DNA of 64,000 bases from Thiomicrorhabdus sp. (lineage in GTDB: Bacteria; Pseudomonadota; Gammaproteobacteria; Thiomicrospirales; Thiomicrospiraceae), in assembly GCF_963662555.1 (NCBI RefSeq), contig NZ_OY759719.1, forward strand, positions 1,136,985-1,200,984, in the 5' to 3' direction. The notes below the pieces were generated by a model, which was not told the DNA's origin, ran no database searches, and saw only the letters and a program-made list of their open reading frames with translations. Shown one piece after another: positions 39,682-48,383 of this stretch (the first letter of the stretch is position 1; the number at the start of each line of letters is the position of its first letter). The position numbers and the translations under genes were made by a program.

Positions 39682-40248
39682 ATGGCAACTTACAGCACAA
39701 CTGAATTTAAAGCAGGTTTGAAGTTCTTAATGGACGGTCAACCATGTTCAATTATTGAAAATACTCAAGTTTCTCCAGGTAAAGGGCAAGCCTTTAACCG
39801 TGTTAGATACCGTAACTTAATGACGGGTAAAGTTCTAGAAAAAACCTTTAAGTCAGGTGAAAAAGTTGAAGCGGCAGATGTAATCGATACTGACTTACAG
39901 TACTTATATAACGACGGTGAGTTTTGGCACTTTATGGACGAAACCTCTTTTGAACAATATCAAGCCGCAGAAGCCGCGGTTTCTGATGTTGCAAAATGGT
40001 TAATTGAGCAAGATGTTTGTTTAGTGACGTTGTTTAATGGTCAAATTATCTCGGTAACCCCTCCTAAGCAGATTACTCTTGAAGTGACTGATACTGATCC
40101 AGGTTTAAAAGGTGATACAGCGGGAACAGGTGGTAAACCAGCGACCTTATCAACGGGTGCTGTGGTACAAGTTCCTTTATTCGTACAAATTGGCGAAAAA
40201 GTTATTGTAAATACCGAAAAGGGTGAATACATTTCACGTGCTAAATAA
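39682..40248 (+). CDS. efp: elongation factor P
   Basis: 188 residues, the standard length. It begins [46 protein letters not shown], with the modified lysine in SPGKGQA (Lys34 by E. coli numbering). The three beta-barrel domains follow, ending in [22 protein letters not shown] relieves ribosome stalling at polyproline stretches; the flanking epmA and epmB genes imply beta-lysylation here. A TAGAAT at 39639-39644 could be the -10 element. Confidence 0.97.
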   Translation: MATYSTTEFKAGLKFLMDGQPCSIIENTQVSPGKGQAFNRVRYRNLMTGKVLEKTFKSGEKVEAADVIDTDLQYLYNDGEFWHFMDETSFEQYQAAEAAVSDVAKWLIEQDVCLVTLFNGQIISVTPPKQITLEVTDTDPGLKGDTAGTGGKPATLSTGAVVQVPLFVQIGEKVIVNTEKGEYISRAK

Positions 40249-40251
40249 AAA

Positions 40252-40424
40252 CTGAAAAAGTGCTTTTTGCCCAGCTTCTTTGTTGCACTGTGACTTCCGT
40301 TGCTCATGTACTAGTAAGGACATTCGGCTCGGGCATCCTGCTTTGCTCTACCGACTACATCCATGTAGTCGTCCGCTACGGCTTCTCGCACGACGCGAAA
40401 CTGAACAAAAATCACCTTTTTCAG
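40252..40424. repeat. MITE-like element with terminal inverted repeats
   Basis: The ends CTGAAAAAGTG(C)TTTTTG and its near complement (40407-40424, CAAAAATCACCTTTTTCAG) are inverted repeats with small differences. Inside lies a perfect hairpin CGACTACAT-CC-ATGTAGTCG (40352-40371), and the composition is more GC-rich than the flanks. It has no reading frame of its own. It fills the gap between efp and epmA. Confidence 0.55.
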
Positions 40425-40461
40425 CAATTTATTTAAAAGCTCTAATTCTAAATAAGGTTTT

Positions 40462-41451
40462 ATGTTGAATAGACGCGACACTCTACAAAAACGCTCTAAC
40501 TTGTTGCAACAGGTTAGGGCGTTTTTTTATGCCCGCTCAGTGCTAGAGGTAGATACCCCTATGCTCTCTCAAGCGGCAACGCCTGATGTTCATTTGGCAT
40601 CTTTAAGCTCTCAACTGCAAGTGCCTGGTTATAAAGAACCAAAGACTTATTATTTGCACACCTCTCCAGAATATCCAATGAAACGGCTGTTGTGTGAAGG
40701 CAGTGGCGATATTTTCTATTTAGGTAAGGTGTTTCGTAATGGTGATTTAAGCCCGCGTCATCAAATAGAGTTCAGTATGTTGGAGTGGTATCGCCTTGGT
40801 TTTTCAATGTTTCAACTTATTGATGAAGTAATTGAATTGATTCAAATCGCTATGCAATTTCATGCTGATTTGCCATTAGAAGTTGAGACTTTGAGTTATC
40901 AACAAGTGTTTGCAAAATATGCTCATATTGAGAATGTATTTAACGCCACCGCTGAAGATTACCAGGCCTGCTTAAAAAAACATAATATTGCAGAAATTGT
41001 GGGGGTGGATAATGATGATAAAGATTTGTGGGAGCAATTGGTTTTAACTGAAGTAATTGAACCTCAATTAGGCAATCATCAAGGTAAACCCACTATAAGT
41101 GTTATGTACCATTATCCCGCTAAAGATGCCGCTTTAGCCCAAGTTTGTGAAGATAATCCATTGGTTGCTGAACGTTTTGAGGTTTTTGTAAACGGTATGG
41201 AATTGGCAAATGGCTATCATGAGTTGGCAGACGCAACTATTTATCGTCAACGTTTTACAGAAGCATTACAGCAAAGACAGACATTGGGCCTACCTGCTGT
41301 GCCTTTAGATGAGAACCTATTGCAAACCTTAAACCAACAAACTCTGCCAGATTGTAGTGGGGTGGCTTTGGGTATAGATAGATTATTTGCCTTACAGCAA
41401 AACCTCTCTAATCTTCAGCAAGGTATCTGTTTTGGTATTGAAGATGCCTAA
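40462..41451 (+). CDS. epmA: EF-P--(R)-beta-lysine ligase EpmA (GenX/PoxA)
   Basis: 329 residues, equal to a class II lysyl-tRNA synthetase catalytic core without the anticodon-binding domain, which defines EpmA. Motif 2 is HQIEFSMLEWYRLGF with FRNGDLSPRHQ before it (about 94-115), and motif 3 is SGVALGIDRLFAL (about 296-308). EVDTPMLSQAATPDVHL (about 29-45) is the motif 1 area. It attaches beta-lysine to Lys34 of EF-P. A half palindrome at 40959-40970 is read as YQAC. Confidence 0.95.
   Translation: MLNRRDTLQKRSNLLQQVRAFFYARSVLEVDTPMLSQAATPDVHLASLSSQLQVPGYKEPKTYYLHTSPEYPMKRLLCEGSGDIFYLGKVFRNGDLSPRHQIEFSMLEWYRLGFSMFQLIDEVIELIQIAMQFHADLPLEVETLSYQQVFAKYAHIENVFNATAEDYQACLKKHNIAEIVGVDNDDKDLWEQLVLTEVIEPQLGNHQGKPTISVMYHYPAKDAALAQVCEDNPLVAERFEVFVNGMELANGYHELADATIYRQRFTEALQQRQTLGLPAVPLDENLLQTLNQQTLPDCSGVALGIDRLFALQQNLSNLQQGICFGIEDA
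40959..40970. repeat. partial palindrome TTACCAGGCCTG
   Basis: Left arm and core of the dispersed palindrome inside epmA, read as D-Y-Q-A-C. Confidence 0.55.
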
Positions 41452-41489
41452 TTACTCTAAAACCCTGATTATTTATAAATAAATTACAA

Positions 41490-41507
41490 TTTGCCAGGCC
41501 TGGTAAA
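41490..41507. repeat. dispersed palindrome, one mismatch (TTTGCCAGGCCTGGTAAA)
   Basis: Intergenic, 39 bases after epmA and about 200 bases before sspA. One base (G for A) breaks the outer symmetry. Confidence 0.85.
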
Positions 41508-41562
41508 ACCTTTAATTGTGCTTAACACTCTGTAATAACGGCTTATTTTAGTGGCTAGAGAG

Positions 41563-41580
41563 CTTTTGCTAGAGCAAAAG
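41563..41580 (+). promoter_or_regulatory. hairpin upstream of sspA
   Basis: CTTTTGC-TAGA-GCAAAAG, a perfect 7-base stem with a 4-base loop and no T-run, ending 3 bases before a TTGACA (41584-41589). A TATAAT follows at 41597-41602, too close (7 bases) to pair with that TTGACA. Some control element for sspA is likely here, but the promoter itself is uncertain. Confidence 0.35.
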
Positions 41581-41709
41581 GGCTTGACAGAGGGTGTATA
41601 ATTATTAATCAACTTAAACAATTTTAAAAAGCCTTAATTAAAACGTTTAGCAAAATGTATTTTGCACGTATTCATTAAGTTATTCGTGTTTTTATTTTAG
41701 GAGAGCTCC

Positions 41710-42348
41710 ATGTCCGACATTCCAGTCACTAAACGTTCCGTAATGGTTTTATTTTCTGACTCTAAAAGCCCAAGCTGCCATCGTGTACGCTTAGTTGCTA
41801 AAGAGAAAGATATTCCAATGGAGGTGATTGAAGTAGATAAAGACAATCTTCCAGAAGATTTGTTAGAGCTTAATCCGTATGCAACGCTACCTACTTTAGT
41901 AGATAGAGATTTAGTGCTTTATGATCCACAAGTCATTATTGAGTATTTAGATGAGCGTTTTCCGCATCCGCCGTTAATGTCTGTTGACCCTATTTCAAAA
42001 GCCCGTTCGCGCCAAATGTTGCGTCAAATTGAAACAGAATGGTATCCGTTAATTGATACTATTGCTAACAGTGAAGATGCTGATGCGGTTAAAACGGCTC
42101 GTCGTAACTTACTAGAGCGTTTAATTCAGTTAATTCCTGTATTTGATCACATGCCATATTTTATGAGCGAAGATTACTCTTTGGTTGATATCAGTATGTC
42201 TGTATTGCTATGGCGTCTACCATCTTTAGGAATTGAACTTCCAAAAGGGGCTAAGGCCATTACGGATTATGCAGATAAAGTGTTAAGCAGAGAGATGTTC
42301 CAAGAGAGTTTGTCTGACGATGAAATCGATATGCGAGACGTTTTTTAA
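41710..42348 (+). CDS. sspA: stringent starvation protein A (GST-fold RNA polymerase-associated protein)
   Basis: 212 residues. The N-terminal thioredoxin-like part reads VMVLFSDSKSPSCHRVRLVAKEKDIPMEVIEVDKDNLPEDLLELNPYATLPTLVDRDLVLYDPQVIIEYLDERFPHPPLMS, characteristic of SspA. The C-terminal helical part has MSEDYSLVDISMSVLLWRLPSLGIELP. SspA binds the RNA polymerase holoenzyme and modulates transcription under starvation or acid stress. RBS AGGAG at 41700-41704. It is 5 bases before sspB, the usual operon. Confidence 0.95.
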   Translation: MSDIPVTKRSVMVLFSDSKSPSCHRVRLVAKEKDIPMEVIEVDKDNLPEDLLELNPYATLPTLVDRDLVLYDPQVIIEYLDERFPHPPLMSVDPISKARSRQMLRQIETEWYPLIDTIANSEDADAVKTARRNLLERLIQLIPVFDHMPYFMSEDYSLVDISMSVLLWRLPSLGIELPKGAKAITDYADKVLSREMFQESLSDDEIDMRDVF

Positions 42349-42353
42349 GGTTT

Positions 42354-42818
42354 ATGACGATGATTTCGAATCGCCCTTATTTAATTCGTGCTATTTACGA
42401 TTGGATTGTAGATAACGACTGGACACCGCATTTACAAATTGATGCGAACTATCCTGGTGCCAATGTGCCGCAGGAGTTTGTTCAAGACGGTGTGATCGTG
42501 TTAAACGCAAGCCCATCTGCCGTGGTTGGTTTAAGTTTAGATAATGATTTATTTGCCTTTAAAGCTCGTTTTGGCGGGGTGGAGCGTAGTATTTACTTTC
42601 CGCCAGAAGCAGTCTTAGCTTGTTTTGCCCGTGAAAATGGTCATGGTATGCCGTTTCCACCAGAGCCTTATCCAGATGGGTATGATGAGCAAGAAGATAA
42701 ACCAACCTTGAAGTCGGTGGAATCTTCAAAAGATGATAAATCAAAAACCGCTTCAAAAGCAGATTCAAATGCCAAAAAATCAGATAAGAAAAAGCCAAGT
42801 TTATCGATTGTTAAATGA
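42354..42818 (+). CDS. sspB: ClpXP protease specificity-enhancing factor SspB
   Basis: 154 residues. The substrate-binding domain (about 1-110) has RPYLIRAIYDWIVDNDWTPHLQIDANYPGANVPQEFVQDGVIVLNASPSAV and FKARFGGVERSIYFPPEAVLACFARENG. A lysine- and serine-rich flexible tail follows, ending KKPSLSIVK, which corresponds to the ClpX-docking tail (E. coli ends in a similar basic-hydrophobic peptide). It delivers ssrA-tagged proteins to ClpXP. Five bases after sspA. Confidence 0.95.
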   Translation: MTMISNRPYLIRAIYDWIVDNDWTPHLQIDANYPGANVPQEFVQDGVIVLNASPSAVVGLSLDNDLFAFKARFGGVERSIYFPPEAVLACFARENGHGMPFPPEPYPDGYDEQEDKPTLKSVESSKDDKSKTASKADSNAKKSDKKKPSLSIVK

Positions 42819-42830
42819 TTTATTTAACCT

Positions 42831-43883
42831 CTAATCTTTAAACGGCTCTAAAATCTTAATATCTCCAAAAGCCTGCATAACCGCAGGCTTTTGCGTTTCT
42901 AGAAACAGCAATTTTAAATTTGGCCCTGCATCCATCGTAAAATAAACCTCTACGCCTTGTTCACGCAGTTCCCAAACGGTGTGCATCGCCTTAACGGATT
43001 CTGGTTGCCAATAAACAATTGGCGGCCAGGTCGCAATCATGGTGGCGTGCATGGTTAAGGCATTATGTTCTGCGGTTTTACCTAACAGGCTAAAGTCGTG
43101 ATTTTTAATTGCGGTTAATACGGTTTGTACATCCGCATTAGCTTGCTTAGGCCAGGCCTGGTAAAGTTCGCAGGTTTCTACCGTATTTTGCATGCCTTGA
43201 GTTGAGCTAACCGGTTTTTGCTTAATATCTATTTCTAATAGCCCTACACAAAACTCAGGCCATTGAGTTTCAATTTGCTCGGCAAAACTATCTAATCCAT
43301 CTTGTTGATTACCTTGGTGCCAAATGGCAAAGCCATTAAATACAGAACGACTGGCACTACCACTGCCTAATCGAGCTAATAGTGAGAGTTTTTTGTGTGT
43401 TAACTGCCAATCAAATAAATCATCTAAAGCCAAAACCAATGCCGCATAACCCGAAGCAGAAGACGCTAAACCCGCCGCCGTAGGCACACTGTTTTTAGTG
43501 ACTACGTTAAAAGTGGTGTTTGGAGTTACTCTAAAGTGATTTAAAAATTCACTTACTCGTTTGGCAAAAGGGTGGCTGGATTCTAACGATTCTCCATTAA
43601 GTGAAACTTGGTCAGGTTCGTTTGATTCTGTTATTAGGCTAATTTGAGTTGAAGTTCCCAAACTCGGTAAGCTAATCGAAACACTACTATTGGTAGGTAG
43701 GTTTAATACGGTATCACGTTTACCCCAATATTTGCTCAACGCAATATTCACTGGGGCTGAACCATCGCCACTGGCCTTTTTAGCCTGTAAAGCATTATGA
43801 GATGACGTATGGCCAATAACTTGGTGAACAAAGGTTTGCTGTTGCTTTTGCTTGCTTGTTAAAGGCGTTTGGCTCTTTGACAT
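42831..43883 (-). CDS. mvaD: diphosphomevalonate decarboxylase
   Basis: 350 residues. The block NIALSKYWGKRDTVLNLPTNSSVSISL (about 46-72) is the family signature. The GHMP loop is VPTAAGLASSASGYAAL (about 128-144), and the catalytic Asp lies in YFTMDAGPNLKLL (about 318-330). The enzyme makes isopentenyl diphosphate from mevalonate diphosphate, with ATP and loss of CO2. It is the last gene of the minus-strand mevalonate cluster and convergent with sspB. A palindrome remnant at 43152-43165 is read as YQAW. The roughly 40-residue N-terminal leader before the signature is longer than usual. Confidence 0.93.
   Translation of the reverse strand: MSKSQTPLTSKQKQQQTFVHQVIGHTSSHNALQAKKASGDGSAPVNIALSKYWGKRDTVLNLPTNSSVSISLPSLGTSTQISLITESNEPDQVSLNGESLESSHPFAKRVSEFLNHFRVTPNTTFNVVTKNSVPTAAGLASSASGYAALVLALDDLFDWQLTHKKLSLLARLGSGSASRSVFNGFAIWHQGNQQDGLDSFAEQIETQWPEFCVGLLEIDIKQKPVSSTQGMQNTVETCELYQAWPKQANADVQTVLTAIKNHDFSLLGKTAEHNALTMHATMIATWPPIVYWQPESVKAMHTVWELREQGVEVYFTMDAGPNLKLLFLETQKPAVMQAFGDIKILEPFKD
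43152..43165. repeat. dispersed palindrome, core plus one arm (CCAGGCCTGGTAAA)
   Basis: Inside mvaD; on the minus strand TTTACCAGGCCTGG is read as L-Y-Q-A-W. Confidence 0.75.
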
Positions 43884-43972
43884 AACATGGTCCTAAATAT
43901 TGAATATATTGGTTTTTAACCATTAATGAATTGTTTTGTTATCTATTTTTATCTGATTTTAACTTGCTTTTA

Positions 43973-44977
43973 CTACGCCTGGTAATTTGAATCACAGAGC
44001 GTAAAAGCCCCTTTTTCGCAAATATTAACGCTAATCTGTTGATAGTTGTTTAGTCTGTTAGAGGTTTCAGTAGAACAGTTATCTAAAACACCAATCGCTA
44101 ATACACAGTCGCCAAGGCCAGAACCAGAGATTTTAGCCGCATCAATTGAAGGGCAGCTTGTTAGTAAATCAATAATGGTTTGTAGGGTGGAGTCGTTAAC
44201 ACCAAGCTCAGTCATGAGTTGTTGGTATTTTTTACAGGCCTGGTAAAAGTCACTGAAGGTATTGTTTTGTAAAGCTTCAAATCCTGTTCGGGTCGTTTTA
44301 GCCATAGCACGATAAAGCATGCTTAACTCAGCAGGTTTGTTTTGCCAGGCCTCAGCGACTTGCTGCAATACCACGGCAGTAGGGGTTTTGTAGCCACAGT
44401 AAAATAGTTGGATTGGTAGTTCAACCGTTATTTTTTTAATAACAGGGTGTTTGTGGGTTTCATTTTTGGGTTGAAAATAGATAGCACCGCCCGATAAACT
44501 GGCGGCTAAATCTGTGCCTGAACCACGACCTTGAATATCAATAATGATTTTATGACCTATTGTAAACAGAGCAATAAGTTCATGTTTGGTTTGGCAAATG
44601 GTATTTAAACCAGAGAGCATGGCCGCAAGCACTGCAGCAGAACTACCAAGACCAATCGTGGAGGAGAACTCACTCTCAATATGAATATCTAAACCATGTG
44701 GCAGTTGGTATTGAAATGCCTGCAATGCGGCAACAGCAAAATTAAGTTTTGGATGAAGAGAAATGGCATCTATTTGAGTATGATGTTGGCCCAAAGCAGA
44801 GTAAATATTAAGGGCGTTATCAGCTCTGGCATGCCATGTAATCTTTACAAACTGATTTACTGCACAAGCTAGGGCAGGGTGTCCATAAACTACGCTGTGC
44901 TCGCCCAAAATCATAGTGTTGGCTGGTGCTTGACTGTGCCAGCTAGGTAACGAATCCGGTTTTACAGCTGGCGGCAT
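43973..44977 (-). CDS. GHMP kinase of the mevalonate pathway (mevalonate kinase-like, first paralogue)
   Basis: 334 residues. The N-terminal motif TMILGEHSVVYGHPALACAV (about 21-40), the ATP loop GLGSSAAVLAAMLSGL (about 111-126) and the C-terminal KISGSGLGDCVLAIG (about 283-297) place it in the mevalonate/phosphomevalonate kinase group. The cluster has two such kinases, and together they must cover mevalonate kinase and phosphomevalonate kinase. The LGV...AAKISGSG C-terminal pattern leans to mevalonate kinase for this one, but the assignment is not secure by eye. It overlaps the upstream kinase gene by 16 bases. A palindrome derivative (44231-44247) is read as YQAC. Confidence 0.8.
   Translation of the reverse strand: MPPAVKPDSLPSWHSQAPANTMILGEHSVVYGHPALACAVNQFVKITWHARADNALNIYSALGQHHTQIDAISLHPKLNFAVAALQAFQYQLPHGLDIHIESEFSSTIGLGSSAAVLAAMLSGLNTICQTKHELIALFTIGHKIIIDIQGRGSGTDLAASLSGGAIYFQPKNETHKHPVIKKITVELPIQLFYCGYKTPTAVVLQQVAEAWQNKPAELSMLYRAMAKTTRTGFEALQNNTFSDFYQACKKYQQLMTELGVNDSTLQTIIDLLTSCPSIDAAKISGSGLGDCVLAIGVLDNCSTETSNRLNNYQQISVNICEKGAFTLCDSNYQA
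44231..44247. repeat. dispersed palindrome, one-base deletion (TTTACAGGCCTGGTAAA)
   Basis: Within the first GHMP kinase gene. One C of the left arm is missing. Read as F-Y-Q-A-C on the minus strand. Confidence 0.75.
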
Positions 44978-46002
44978 TGTACCCCCTGGTTATCAATACT
45001 GATGCGTTGCCATTGGTAACCAAATTGTTCACATAACGCTTTAGGCTCTTTTTTAGAAAAACAGATTAAAACTCCAGCATTGTCACCTTTTACACTGCCT
45101 GCACCACATACCTTTGTGATGCCGTTTAAATCGGTTTTAACCTGTTCTATAAAAGTTTGTACTCGTTTGGGTACAACGCCAATATGTTCAAGTAACATCT
45201 CATTTTGTTCAATGTATTGATAGAGGTTGGCACTATTTTGCTCTGACCAGGCCTGGATAATATTTTGGGTAATTCCTGCAAACTGTTGCCATAAAGTTAC
45301 GTCTGTGGCGAATTGCTTTTTTACGGCATCAACCGCTTGTCCAGTGGTGCTGACAGGGCAGCCGGTATCAATTAACCAGGCTTTAAAGTCTTGAGTGTTT
45401 AGTTTTTGGGTGGTTTTATTTTGGTTAAATTCCAAAAGCCCGCCATATAACATAGTGGCGGGATCAATACCGCTTGATTGTCCATGTTGTCTAGCTTCAA
45501 TTTTACGGGCTAAAGCCAATAAAATCTCACGATTTGGTTCTAAGTTATGGTGAGTAAATAGGCTGGTTAAAATAGATAAAATAACCGCGGCAGAACTACC
45601 TAGGCCTTTTCCAATTGGTACTTCAGAATAGATTTTGAAGTGCCAGTTACCTTTTTTCATAGTATGAAAATGATCAAAGTGATGTAGTACATTCACCACT
45701 AAATCAATAGGTTGAACAATAACACTTTGAATGGCAGTGCTGCCGTTGCTGAAAAGGGTGTAGCGAGTCTCTATGTTGGTGGCAAGGTTTTGCCAAACCA
45801 TTAAGGGAAAGCTATGTTTTTGTTGGTAATCAACCAATTCAATGGTGGCACTGCTGGTACTGCTTTGTTCAAACTGACATTCGCAGTGAGTATAAAGTTT
45901 AATCGCCATGCTCAGAGCTGAGCTGTTATAAATAACTGCATGCTCCCCTGAAAGGATGATTTTGGCAGGAACGGAACAGAGAGTTTGCATGGCGGAGTGC
46001 AT
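44962..46002 (-). CDS. GHMP kinase of the mevalonate pathway (second paralogue)
   Basis: 346 residues. The motif PAKIILSGEHAVIYNSSALSMAI (about 13-35), the ATP loop PIGKGLGSSAAVILSIL (about 134-150), SSGIDPATMLYGG (about 196-208) and KVCGAGSVKGDNAGVLICF near the C-terminus mark a mevalonate/phosphomevalonate kinase. The KVCGAGSV-GDNAG ending resembles kinases from gammaproteobacterial mevalonate clusters such as those of Legionella and Coxiella (from memory). Whether it acts on mevalonate or on phosphomevalonate cannot be settled here. It lies 30 bases after mvaS and overlaps the next kinase gene, so translation is probably coupled. The true start may be the Met five codons in. Confidence 0.8.
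   Translation of the reverse strand: MHSAMQTLCSVPAKIILSGEHAVIYNSSALSMAIKLYTHCECQFEQSSTSSATIELVDYQQKHSFPLMVWQNLATNIETRYTLFSNGSTAIQSVIVQPIDLVVNVLHHFDHFHTMKKGNWHFKIYSEVPIGKGLGSSAAVILSILTSLFTHHNLEPNREILLALARKIEARQHGQSSGIDPATMLYGGLLEFNQNKTTQKLNTQDFKAWLIDTGCPVSTTGQAVDAVKKQFATDVTLWQQFAGITQNIIQAWSEQNSANLYQYIEQNEMLLEHIGVVPKRVQTFIEQVKTDLNGITKVCGAGSVKGDNAGVLICFSKKEPKALCEQFGYQWQRISIDNQGVQCRQL
45247..45256. repeat. palindrome core CCAGGCCTGG
   Basis: 10-base core, flanked by A on the left and AT on the right, within the second GHMP kinase gene; read as I-I-Q-A-W on the minus strand. Confidence 0.6.
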
Positions 46003-46032
46003 ATTTTGAGTACCTACATACCTACATATTTG

Positions 46033-47199
46033 TTATGTAGTTTTTTGATAGTAGCGTTTATGTTCTTCAATACCTGCTAAACGATACGGCCCTTTGTTGG
46101 TCACTGGGTAAACGATGTTTTCAATGCTGTTATCAACATTATGATAAAAATCGAGATATTGTTGATACGTTAAAGGTAGACGTTCATCAATTTGTTTTTT
46201 ATGACTTGCTGTCATTAAAACAGATTTATATCCGGCTTGCATAATTCCAGTAAAGAATTCAGCAACGCAACCAGAACCATAACTAAAAAAACTAACGCGC
46301 TTGCCTTCAATATTCTCTTTTACATTATCCAGTAAAGAGATAAAGCCTACAAATAAAGAGGCACTATAGCTATTACCCACAATGCGGTTATATAGCTGAC
46401 TTGGTAGGGTTTGCGAATCTTGCTGTGCTTGGGTTAAGGTAGCCCCCACTTTTTTAATTAGGGTTTTGTGAGCTTTATCAGCCATTTTTGTAAATGGAAT
46501 GTGATAACAGAAGTAATCGATATCTTCAAACTTGCGTTCAGTTAGCTCGGTAAAGTGTTCCCAAGCGTGCTTAAGACTGTTTAAATAGACTTTTGTTGAG
46601 TATTTTCCATCCACTAAAGCGGTTGTGCGATGGTTAGGTCGCCAAAAATCCATTACATCATCCGTGTAATAACCTGAACCAGGTTCAATTGCAATGATAC
46701 GCGGTGATTCTGTAACTAACATAGCAACAGCACCACAACCTTGAGTGGCTTCACCAGAGGTATCCACATCATATTTTGCAATATCCGCAGCAATCACAAG
46801 AATTTTCTCTTTCGGATTTACACGCACCATATTTGTGGCCATTTGAAGAGCTGCCGCACCTGCATAACAAGCATGTTTTAATTCAATTACGCGACAACGG
46901 TTTGATAAACCTAATAACCCGTGTAAAAACGCACCTGCTGACTTTGATTGGTCAACACCGGTTTCAGTAGCGAATAAGACAGCACTGACTTCGTTGCTAT
47001 TAATTTGGTCTAATATTGGAGCAGCTGCTTTTGCTGCTAAACTTACCACATCCTCATCTGGAGGAGCTATGGACATTTTTTCTTGACCAATACCAATGGT
47101 AAATTTATTTACATCAGTCTGTTTCTCTGCGGCAAAGGTATCTAAGCCTAGGAAATAGTCTGCTGTTGCAAAATGGATTAAATCAATGCCTACTTTCAT
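46033..47199 (-). CDS. mvaS: hydroxymethylglutaryl-CoA synthase
   Basis: 388 residues, the bacterial HMG-CoA synthase size. The catalytic Cys lies in ELKHACYAGAAALQMA (about residue 111), the Glu in VLFATETGVDQSKSAG (about 75-90), and the His in DYFCYHIPFTKMADKAHK (about residue 233). GNSYSASLFVGFISLLD and FFSYGSGCVAEFF complete the thiolase-fold signature. It condenses acetyl-CoA with acetoacetyl-CoA, the first committed step of the pathway. It sits mid-cluster, 128 bases after the type 2 isomerase gene. Confidence 0.95.
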   Translation of the reverse strand: MKVGIDLIHFATADYFLGLDTFAAEKQTDVNKFTIGIGQEKMSIAPPDEDVVSLAAKAAAPILDQINSNEVSAVLFATETGVDQSKSAGAFLHGLLGLSNRCRVIELKHACYAGAAALQMATNMVRVNPKEKILVIAADIAKYDVDTSGEATQGCGAVAMLVTESPRIIAIEPGSGYYTDDVMDFWRPNHRTTALVDGKYSTKVYLNSLKHAWEHFTELTERKFEDIDYFCYHIPFTKMADKAHKTLIKKVGATLTQAQQDSQTLPSQLYNRIVGNSYSASLFVGFISLLDNVKENIEGKRVSFFSYGSGCVAEFFTGIMQAGYKSVLMTASHKKQIDERLPLTYQQYLDFYHNVDNSIENIVYPVTNKGPYRLAGIEEHKRYYQKTT

Positions 47200-47327
47200 A
47201 ATCTAAAGTGGATTCGTTCTTTTCTTAATTACACTACTTGAGCATCGTTGCTTAAAAACGTGAAAGTCCGCCAAGCATTGAGGCAAGTACATAAATAATT
47301 GGGTTGTTATTTACTCTGAATACAAAC

Positions 47328-48383
47328 CTAAAAAGGTAAGATCAAAGCAGTATTTAAATGTAAGGCATCGCAATTTTTGATGCCGAGCAAGAATTGAGCT
47401 GTTTTGAACTCTTGCTGAAATTGTTCTATTTTGGCGACAACTTTTTCTGTTGAATGTTGGGCAGGCTCTAACAATGGAGCGGCTACACCACACAAACGAC
47501 CGCCCATTATAACAGCTTTTATCATATCCATTCCGCTTCGTATGCCGCCGCTGGCAATAAAATACGCATTTTCTTGATAAGGTTGAGCTAATTTAAGGCT
47601 TTCGTATGTGGTAAGACCCCAATCTTGGAAGATGATGCCTAAATCATTTTCAGATCGGTGGGCCTCAATTCTACTCCATGAAGTACCGCCTCTTCCAGCC
47701 AAGTCAAAGTGGCTAATACCTGCAGACAGCCCTAATTCAATATCTTGTGGAGACAATCCACAACCTACTTCTTTAAGAATAATGGGCACTTCAATATTTT
47801 CAGCCAGAGCATGAATCTTATTGGCCAGATTTGCAAAATCGGTATCACCCTCAGGCTGAACCACTTCTTGCAATGGATTAAGGTGTAGATATAAGGCATC
47901 GGCTTCTAAGACATCAATCGCTCTGCGAGCTTCATCTAAACCAAACCCATAATTAAGCTGTACCGCACCCATATTGGCAATAAGAGGCACATTGGGGGCG
48001 TATTGTCTAATCGCAAAACTTTGTTTGGCGGCTTCATCAATAATCATCGCTCTTTGGGAGCCTACTGCCATCGGTACATTAAGAGCTTCAGCTGCTTCAG
48101 CTAAATGGATGTTAATATCACCTAAATTGTTGGCGGCTCCACCAGTCATTGAAGCAATTAAAAATGGAAAGCTAATAGTTTTGTCTAAAAATGTGGTTGT
48201 GGTGTCAATGCTTGCAAAGTCACATTCTGGTAGAGCGCGATGCATTAATCGAACTTGGTCAAAACCTTGGCCGTAAACTCCATTACGACGTTCTACTTGC
48301 GGGTCATTTAATACCGCATCAATATGATCTTGTTTACGGCTGGTGACTTGTTCTGCAAAACTCAATGAACTCTTTTTAGTCAT
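47328..48383 (-). CDS. fni: type 2 isopentenyl-diphosphate delta-isomerase (FMN-dependent)
   Basis: 351 residues, typical for type 2 isomerases. Characteristic blocks are RKQDHIDAVL (about 12-21), FPFLIASMTGGAANNLGDINIHLAEAAEALNVPMAVGSQRAM (about 73-115), HLNPLQEVVQPEGDTDF (about 167-183, with the substrate-binding Q-PEG) and FIASGGIRSGMDMIKAVIMGG for FMN phosphate. It interconverts IPP and DMAPP with reduced FMN and is unrelated to the type 1 enzyme found in many bacteria. The start overlaps the end of the HMG-CoA reductase gene by 8 bases. Confidence 0.95.
   Translation of the reverse strand: MTKKSSLSFAEQVTSRKQDHIDAVLNDPQVERRNGVYGQGFDQVRLMHRALPECDFASIDTTTTFLDKTISFPFLIASMTGGAANNLGDINIHLAEAAEALNVPMAVGSQRAMIIDEAAKQSFAIRQYAPNVPLIANMGAVQLNYGFGLDEARRAIDVLEADALYLHLNPLQEVVQPEGDTDFANLANKIHALAENIEVPIILKEVGCGLSPQDIELGLSAGISHFDLAGRGGTSWSRIEAHRSENDLGIIFQDWGLTTYESLKLAQPYQENAYFIASGGIRSGMDMIKAVIMGGRLCGVAAPLLEPAQHSTEKVVAKIEQFQQEFKTAQFLLGIKNCDALHLNTALILPF

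Noticed and set aside
41584..41602. TTGACA and TATAAT upstream of sspA as a promoter pair
   Set aside because: They are only 7 bases apart, too close to act together; either may belong to a different element.
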